Position numbers and translations under genes: made by a program
Origin: Papilionanthe hookeriana x Papilionanthe teres
Lineage: Eukaryota; Streptophyta; Magnoliopsida; Asparagales; Orchidaceae
DNA: 64,000 bases
Direction of reading: 5' to 3'
Assembly (NCBI GenBank): GCA_022702705.1
Contig: CM040430.1
Span: 78,867,239-78,931,238, forward strand
Part shown: one piece after another, positions 58,039 through 64,000 of the stretch
How the letters are laid out: the number at the start of each line of letters is the position of its first letter
Position numbering within the stretch: the first letter of the stretch is position 1
The notes under the pieces: generated by a model
What the model saw: the letters and a program-made list of their open reading frames with translations, nothing else
Database searches by the model: none
Told to the model about the DNA's origin: nothing

Positions 58039-58603
58039 AGCACACAACTGGGAGAAGTTCTACTATTTTACTGCTATTACAATTAATCATGTTGTTCCTG
58101 AATTCTATGTGAATGTTATTGCGACGGTTGATAATGAAGTATTTGTTCGAGCAAAGGAAGTTGATTTCACTCCAGAAAAAATTAACATACTATACAGTCT
58201 GCCTCTTGTTACTGACTGTTTCTATTAAGAATATACTCCATCTGAGGCTGAGCTTGATAGCATTATCCATTATGTGATTGATGGATCTGGAGCGTGGAAG
58301 GTCAAAAAAGTTAAGAAGGTAAATTTTTCTTCTGCTTCACTCAATGCTACTTTTAAAGCTTGGCATTATTTCATTTCTACTCGTCTCCTTTCCTTGAACC
58401 ATTTATGTGAGGTTACAAAAGAACGCGCTGTTCTGAATTATTGTATTCAAGAGATGAAGCCAATTGATGTTGGGATAATTATTTGTGATATTATTAGTTC
58501 TTCTGCAAGAACTAGTAGTATTTCTGGGCCAGGCTTTCCATCTTTTACTTTCTCATTGTGCAAGAAATCTGGTGTGAAATATGAACATTCTGAAGAACAA
58601 TGA
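58039..58603 (+). pseudogene. ORF3 plant transposon-protein domain (element Z)
   Basis: The plus-strand frame is entered at the X junction in codon phase from 58040: NWEKFYYFTAITINHVVPEF, VRAKEVDFTPEKINILYSLP, then a TAA at 58226, then IDGSGAWKVKKVKKVNFSSA, FKAWHYFISTRLLSLNHLCE, VTKERAVLNYCIQ and FPSFTFSLCKKSGV. This is the full second half of the domain seen in part in element X. The start of the ORF is on the far side of element X, outside the window. Confidence 0.82.
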
Positions 58604-59045
58604 AGCCTTTAAAACCTATTGGGAAGGCTAATATTGATGTTTATGGATGATCTAGATGTAGAGTTCCTAGTGCACCTCTACTTCAATGCCTTCTACTTCT
58701 AGACCATCTACATCCACTGCTACTGAGCCTCCACCTGGATTCTGAGATGTTTTGAGTGAAAGATATCTAGAGCATCAAAGTGAATTGTTTCTAATGCAGT
58801 GTCTTATGGATGATATGGATAAGTAATTTGATCATATGGCATATTATGTTCATAGGAAAAGCAATTCAGATGTTGATTATGATGAAGCATTGGTGAAGTT
58901 TTTAAAGGGATATCAGACTGTGAAGTTCTCTACTTGCCCTAGATTTTCACCATATTCATACCCAAAAGCTATGGATGTGGATATTCAATTTGATGATGAT
59001 GTTGAGGAGGAGGAGGAGGAGGAGGAGACTGAGGCTGATGACTAG
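58604..59045 (+). pseudogene. C-terminal part of ORF3 with acidic tail (element Z)
   Basis: The reading continues with breaks to a frame at 58836-59045 ending DIQFDDDVEEEEEEEETEAD. It corresponds to 54497-54727 of element X, which also ends in an acidic run. The glutamate run comes from a gag-trinucleotide expansion near 59004-59025. Confidence 0.6.
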
Positions 59046-60311
59046 AATTCTTAATATGATGTAGTACTTATCCTTATATGTTGTTGTTTTTATTTCCTGT
59101 ATCTTTATTTTCTATGTTTAGACTATGATGACTATGTAGGGATGTTTGAGAATTTATGTTATTTATCACTGTGAATTTTTGCTCTTGTTTTTATTTAGTT
59201 TTTTTTCTGTGCTAGAAAGAGTGTCAATTTTTAATTATAATTCAGATTGTTACTTTGTTGTATTACTTTCTATACTTACAATTATTCTCCTGCTTAAAAA
59301 TACCTTTAATGTTTTTCCTTTTTTATGCTTATTAAAAAATTTATATTACAATATGATTTAAAAATTATGTTTGAGGGGGAGAATAAAAACTAATTTTTAA
59401 AAATTTAAATTTTATTTATTCTCAAATGTGTTAAAAATAAATTAATTGAAACAATAATTATATGAATGAAGTTACAATAGGAGAATAAAATTTTGAACAT
59501 AGAAATGAGTAAGAAAATTTAGTTATAATTTTTAGTAACGATGAAAATTTTAAATTTAAAAATTTCTTAGTGAAGAAATGAAAAATATTTTTGTGATTAT
59601 CTTTAGTAAGAATAGTTGTATTTTTGGAAAAAATAGAATAATTAGACTTTTAATTTTAATACTTAATTTTCTTTTATTGAAAATAATTTTTAAAAATTTA
59701 TTATATTTCCGAGTTAAAGATATATATCTACCTTATGCTTTAGGAAAGGGAAGGGTGGAATTCAAAATCATTAAAGGTCTATCCAAATATAGTAATCATT
59801 GCCTTATGTTAAAAAAAAATAAATAAAAAATAAAAAAGAGAAAAGAAAAGAAAAGAAAAAAAAAAGAAGAGAGAAAATTAAAAAAAAAGTATGTGAAAAA
59901 GGAAAGAGAAGCTTGAGAATATAAAAGCCTAATCAAAAATTGGTTCCACACCTGATCTTTCTAAAGGTATAAGACTTGAGAAAATCTTGAAGCTTATAAA
60001 TATAATATAATTAGAAATATTATTTTTAGTAACGATTTTTAAGTAAAGAAAATAAAAATGCCAAAACCCTATATTTTCAAAAATCTACAACTATTTCTGA
60101 AAGAGATAGGATCTCATATTTCTCATTCACCTTTACTTAAGAAATTTCTAGACTTTAAATTGGTCTCAATTACTAGAATTTTTTCTAAATTAGACTATTA
60201 CATTTCTAAAACAAAATTTCAAAATCTCCTAAAGAAACTCATTCATATATTTTGTTTATTTTTAAAGATTAGTATCACTTGAGGACAAGTAACGTTTAAG
60301 TTTGGGGGAAT
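59046..60311 (+). other. 3' region of element Z with polypurine tract
   Basis: AT-rich and non-coding. It shares gggtggaattcaaaatcatt (59753) and a following A/G-rich run (59811-59895) with element X. Ends gaggacaagtaacgtttaag then tttgggggaatt, the Athila polypurine tract (60301-60311). Confidence 0.78.
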
Positions 60312-60705
60312 TTATCTACCTTAAAATTAACCATTTTTATGGATAAATTTTTCTCATGTTTTTAAAGATATTATGCTTTAATGAAAGGTATTTTTATGTT
60401 TTTGGTTGTAGGTATAATAAGATGAGTTTAAGTACAAAAAGAAGCAAAATGGAGCAAAATTAGGGCTTTATGAAGAAAAATGAAGAAACTCAGTCTGGCG
60501 CCTAGGCGCCAGAATTGGTGCCTAAATGCTAGAGACGGTTAGATTAGTTAATTTTTTTATTTTGGCAGTTCTAAAGTATTCTATAAGGCCCCAGATGATA
60601 GAGCACATTTTAGATGAGTTAAACAATGAATCTAGACACATTTTAATGAACATATGTGTCCCTTGAAGCAAAAGGGTAGGTAACTGAAACATTTGAGTTG
60701 GCGCC
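60312..60705 (+). mobile_element. Start of the 3' LTR of element Z, interrupted by element W
   Basis: Begins TATCTACCTTAAAATTAACC, where other copies have TGATACACC, so the terminal TG has mutated. It is more like LTR Y than LTR W (ctttaatgaaaggtatttttatg). A palindromic ctggcgcctaggcgccag lies at 60494-60511. It stops at ttggcgcc (60705), where LTR W begins; gcgcc at 60701-60705 is the probable target duplication of W. Confidence 0.8.
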
Positions 60706-62488
60706 TGATACACCTAAAATATATAGTATTTTTATGCACATTTTTATACTTATTTTTAATGATATTGCACTTTAATGGAAGGTATTTTGTTTTTTTCTTG
60801 CAGGTATGATGAAAATGGATGGTCATGATGAAAGGAGCAAAATTTGATCAAATTTGGAGCAAAAAAATGAAAAATCAAAATTTTGGCACTGGCGGCTAAG
60901 CGCCGCTGGGCCGGCGCTTAGCCACCACAGTTAAAAATCGAGATTAAATTGAATTTAGCACTATTTTCAAAGGGGATGGGATGCAACTCTTGGTGGTAAC
61001 TTCCATAACTTCCTTTGGGCGGTAAGTTTGAATGAAGGGGTGCATTCTTTGGTAGATAAATTGAATCTGGACACATTTTGAAGAGACACCAAGGCACCTT
61101 TTGGTTTAATATTTAAAGAGAATCTTAGGAAAGATTAGGGGGCCTCTTCCTTTGCATTTTGAAGGGTTATTTCTTTTTTTTTATCTTCCACTTGCATTTT
61201 GAAGATCGTTTTTACAGTATTTTACTTTTATTTTGTGAGAGTTTTTATTAAGAGTAGGAGTAGAGAGTAGAAAGGAGAAAAGGGTCGGAGTGAAGTCTTC
61301 TTCTCCCCACTTCTTTTCTTTCTTTTAGTTTAGTTTCTATTAAAGTCTGAATTTTATTTTGAGTCACCGGAGTTGGGAGATCCGCTCTGAGGAGCTGTTT
61401 AGTGAAGAGTTAAAGTTTCAGAGAAACTTCCTGAGTCTTGTGGAGAGAATTTTCAGATAAGTGTTTACTTTTATTCTTACATTTAGTTTTTTTTTAAATT
61501 AATAGGTGTTTTTTTTTTGTTTTTCTTATGATTTTTAATTTTAAATCAATGTGTTTTGTATTTTCTAAATGCATTCTCAGCAGTTTACTTTATCTTTTTC
61601 TTTCTTAAATGGAGAAGTAATTAGTTTATAGAGAATTGTTGTGGAAAGTATAAGTGTTTAAAGTTGGAAGAAGTTGTGAAAATTGATTCTGAAAACTTTT
61701 TTTACTTCTTAATTTGGCCTGTTAAGTTGTAGAATTTATTGAGATTATGTAAGATCTAATGCAGTATTGTCTCATAAAAGTTAGTAAGAATCACATGCAA
61801 TTATATGGGTGAGAATTGTAGTCCATATAATTGAATGTAATGTTAGAAGATATTTTTATGGAAGGGAGTAAAATTAGAGGATTTTAGAGTGACAGGCTAA
61901 AACCCCCTAATTTGGTTTGAAGTTTTGAGTTATGTTATGAGAAGTTAGCCCCAATTGGTGGGAATCGAGGGAACTCTAGAGTGAGAAACTGGTATCTTCC
62001 CTGCCTAACCATGTTCAAAATGATAAAAATTTCAAATTAACCTATGTTCTTTATAGAACCAAGTAAGGGTAAAGAACACATTTGCTTCTATCTGTCACAA
62101 CAATTTTAAATACTTCCACAACAATACTTTAATAATTATTACTACTTCATAAAAGGAAAGAAAAATATATTCTAGTTAATAATACTTTACATACAGTGTT
62201 ATTAGTTATTATAATTTTAATTTCTTGCTTAACATTTTATTAAGGAAATTTCAAAAGACAAATTAACTTTCAAAACTTTTCAAAATCAAGACATACTTTT
62301 CAAAAACCATTAAAAAAGTAAAAAGATAATTTTCTGATTCCTTTAAAGATTTTCATCCTTTCCCTGTGGGTTCGATATCTCGGGGCTTAATCAGAAAGTC
62401 CTATATTACTTGATAAAAGATACGTATACTTGCGTAGTATCCACATTATAAATCAAAATCATAAGCATATATATATCCAGCGGGATCA
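60706..62488 (+). mobile_element. 5' LTR of element W
   Basis: 1783 bp, TGATACACC ... GGGATCA, homologous to LTR X. Palindromic GC-rich motifs lie at 60893-60928. A repeat of the terminal segment and primer site extends the apparent end to 62553. The following gag shows that this is a 5' LTR of an element that runs off the right edge. Confidence 0.85.
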
Positions 62489-62580
62489 AGTTTTTGGTGT
62501 CGTTGCCAATTTTCATATCATATTTGTAAGTATAAATATCCAGTGCGGAGTCAAGTTTTTGGCATCGTTGCCGGGGAAAG
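62489..62580 (+). promoter_or_regulatory. Duplicated LTR end and primer binding site of element W
   Basis: Two tandem versions: ATCAAGTTTTTGGTGTCGTTGCC (starting at 62485) and GTCAAGTTTTTGGCATCG then TTGCCGGGGA (62551-62577). The second keeps the full Athila-type site at 62560-62577; the first is decayed after cgttgcc. The unit is about 65 bp. Confidence 0.75.
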
Positions 62581-62677
62581 AAAAATAATTGCATTTTAAA
62601 GAGAATTAAGAAATTTTAAATTTTTACTTTTCTTTGTTTTTGTTAGTGTGTTGTGTTTTGTTTTGTTTTATTATTGT

Positions 62678-63601
62678 ATGTGTAGTTCAGGTTCTGAGGG
62701 ACTTGTGCCTTACGATTCTGAATTAGAAAGAACTATCAGAAAAATCAAAAAAATTAAAAATACAGAAAAAGATAAAAATATTCAAGAAATGGCAAATCAT
62801 CAAGATCAAAATGTTGGCATCCATCAAGAATTAAAACCTTTAAAAGATTATGTTAACCCTACAGTAGATGAACTTCATGTTAGTATTCAAAACCTTGTTG
62901 TAGCTGTTAATTCTTTTGAGCTTAAACCTACTATTATCCAAATGGTGTCTAGTAATCAGTTTGGGGGAGCAACAACTGAAGATCCTAACTTGCATCTTGC
63001 TAATTTTCTAGAGTTGTGTGCTACTTTTAAATATGATGGTGTCTCGGATGATGCTATTAGACTTAGACTTTTTCCTTTCTCACTAAGGGATAAAGCTAAA
63101 ATTTGGTTACATTCGTTTCCACCTGGATCAATAAGAACTTGGGTTGAACTGTCACAAAAATTCCTTGCTAAATATTTTTCACCATCTAAGACTGCTAGGT
63201 TGAGAAATGATATAACATCTTTTTGTCAATTTGATGGGGAATCAATATATGAAGCATGGGAAAGATTTAAAGATCTCCTCAGGAAATGTCCACATCATGC
63301 GATACCATATTGGTTAATAATTCAAACTTTTTATAATGGATTAGTTGGATCTCTTAGATCAATCATCGATGCTGCTGTTGGTGGATCATTAATGTCTAAA
63401 CCACTTTCTGATGCTTATGCTTTAATTGAAGAAATGGCTACTAATAATTTTCAATGGCCTTCTGAAAGGTTAAATCCTAAAAAGGTAGCCGGTGTTTATG
63501 AAAATGATGTTTTTATAATGTTAGCAAATCAAGTTGCTCGTCGTATCAAGGAAGATAGACCAATTTGGGATGAATTTTTCTCGACCAAATCTCATGATTG
63601 A
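62678..63601 (+). pseudogene. Athila-like gag (element W), truncated by stop
   Basis: A 307-residue frame starting MCSSGSEGLVPYDSEL; an upstream in-frame ATG at 62648 is less likely because the homologous gag of element Y starts at this position. Capsid motifs are NPTVDELHVSIQ, NQFGGATTEDPNLHLANFL, LRLFPFSLRDKAKIWLHSF, KFLAKYFSPSKTARLRNDI and YEAWERFKDLLRKCPHH. A stop at 63599-63601 ends the frame; family members continue with a polar C-terminal region, which is found in another frame just after. Confidence 0.92.
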
Positions 63602-64000
63602 AGAAAATTCATTAGGCCAAATGGTTGATTCTTATTCTTCACCGAAGCTGTGAATGCTATAATCGAACCTAACAACCCATATTCCAATTATTATAACCCA
63701 GGTTGGAAGAATCATCCAAATTTTAACTGGAATAACAATAATCAGGGTGGTGTTAATCAACAATGTGGGAACCACCAAGTAAACTCATTGGGGAATTAGA
63801 ACAACCAAGGTAATAATAATAATAGATTAACTTATCCTTCAGGTTATAATAGTGCTTCACAATTAAAGGAGAAGAAGTTGTCTATGGAAGAAGTAGTATC
63901 ACATATGGGAAATTAATTACAAATTTAATGAGCAACCATCACAAATATTGAAAATCAATTGGGACAAATTGCAAATGCCTTATGTAATAGATCCCAAGCA
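63602..64000 (+). pseudogene. Decayed C-terminal part of gag, element W
   Basis: Shows NNPYSNYYNPGWKNHPNFNW and the asparagine-rich stretch typical of Athila gag after the capsid, then SASQLKEKKLSMEEVVSHMG and IENQLGQIANAL. Interrupted by stops and a frame change near 63600 and 63790. Continues beyond the window. Confidence 0.8.

Noticed and set aside
59146..59826. Short hydrophobic frames in the 3' region of element Z, resembling membrane peptides
   Set aside because: T-rich composition explains the hydrophobic residues and there is no counterpart frame in element X.

Overview
This is a transposon-packed stretch of a plant (angiosperm) nuclear genome. No host gene, tRNA, rRNA or prokaryotic feature was found. 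Everything legible belongs to Ty3/gypsy LTR retrotransposons of two lineages, plus one small hAT-like DNA element. The host species cannot be named from the sequence.

Layout. Reading from the outside of the nest inwards: (1) Element Z, Athila-like, + strand: ORF3 at 58039-59045 and a truncated 3' LTR at 60312-60705. (2) Element W, Athila-like, + strand, inserted in the Z LTR: 5' LTR 60706-62488/62553, then gag, running off the right edge. (3) Element X, Athila-like, + strand, inserted in Z ORF3: integrase end, small ORFs, and 3' LTR 56300-58038. (4) Element Y, Athila-like, - strand, inserted in the X integrase: 5' LTR 49832-51701, gag 48721-49626, protease fragment 5834-6374. (5) Element II, a giant Tat/Ogre-type element of about 27.2 kb, - strand, inserted in Y: 5' LTR 41323-48720, internal region 28892-41322, and a 3' LTR split into 6375-6773 and 21925-28891. 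(6) Element I, a second Tat/Ogre-type element, - strand, 6774-21924, inserted in the 3' LTR of II with a 5-bp target duplication (CTGCT). (7) LTR copy A (1-5833), a further member of the giant family, abutting the Y protease and cut by the left edge.

The giant family. Its LTRs are 7.2-7.4 kb and internally patchy: an AT-rich TTTAATT tract, a GC-rich island, a TATA-like site and a long G/T-rich block. The internal order on the minus strand is PBS, ORF1, gag, protease, reverse transcriptase, RNase H, a second (archaeal-type) RNase H, integrase, an extra ORF, a minisatellite, then the 3' LTR. The coding regions carry stops and frameshifts, so both copies look dead.

Main discovery. The extra ORF downstream of integrase, in the sense direction, encodes an AlkB-type Fe(II)/2-oxoglutarate dioxygenase domain that closely resembles plant ALKBH9/ALKBH10 proteins, the m6A RNA demethylase class. 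The iron-binding H-x-D motif (IPPHIDHHDF) is readable in both element I and element II; the distal AKHC histidine codon reads cleanly in II and is present but displaced by an indel in I. The domain sits behind an N-terminal segment that resembles the start of ORF1 upstream of gag. This suggests a retrotransposon that captured an RNA demethylase, possibly to remove m6A from its own RNA. The two elements also carry unrelated minisatellites (about 82 bp and 37 bp) at the same 3' position.
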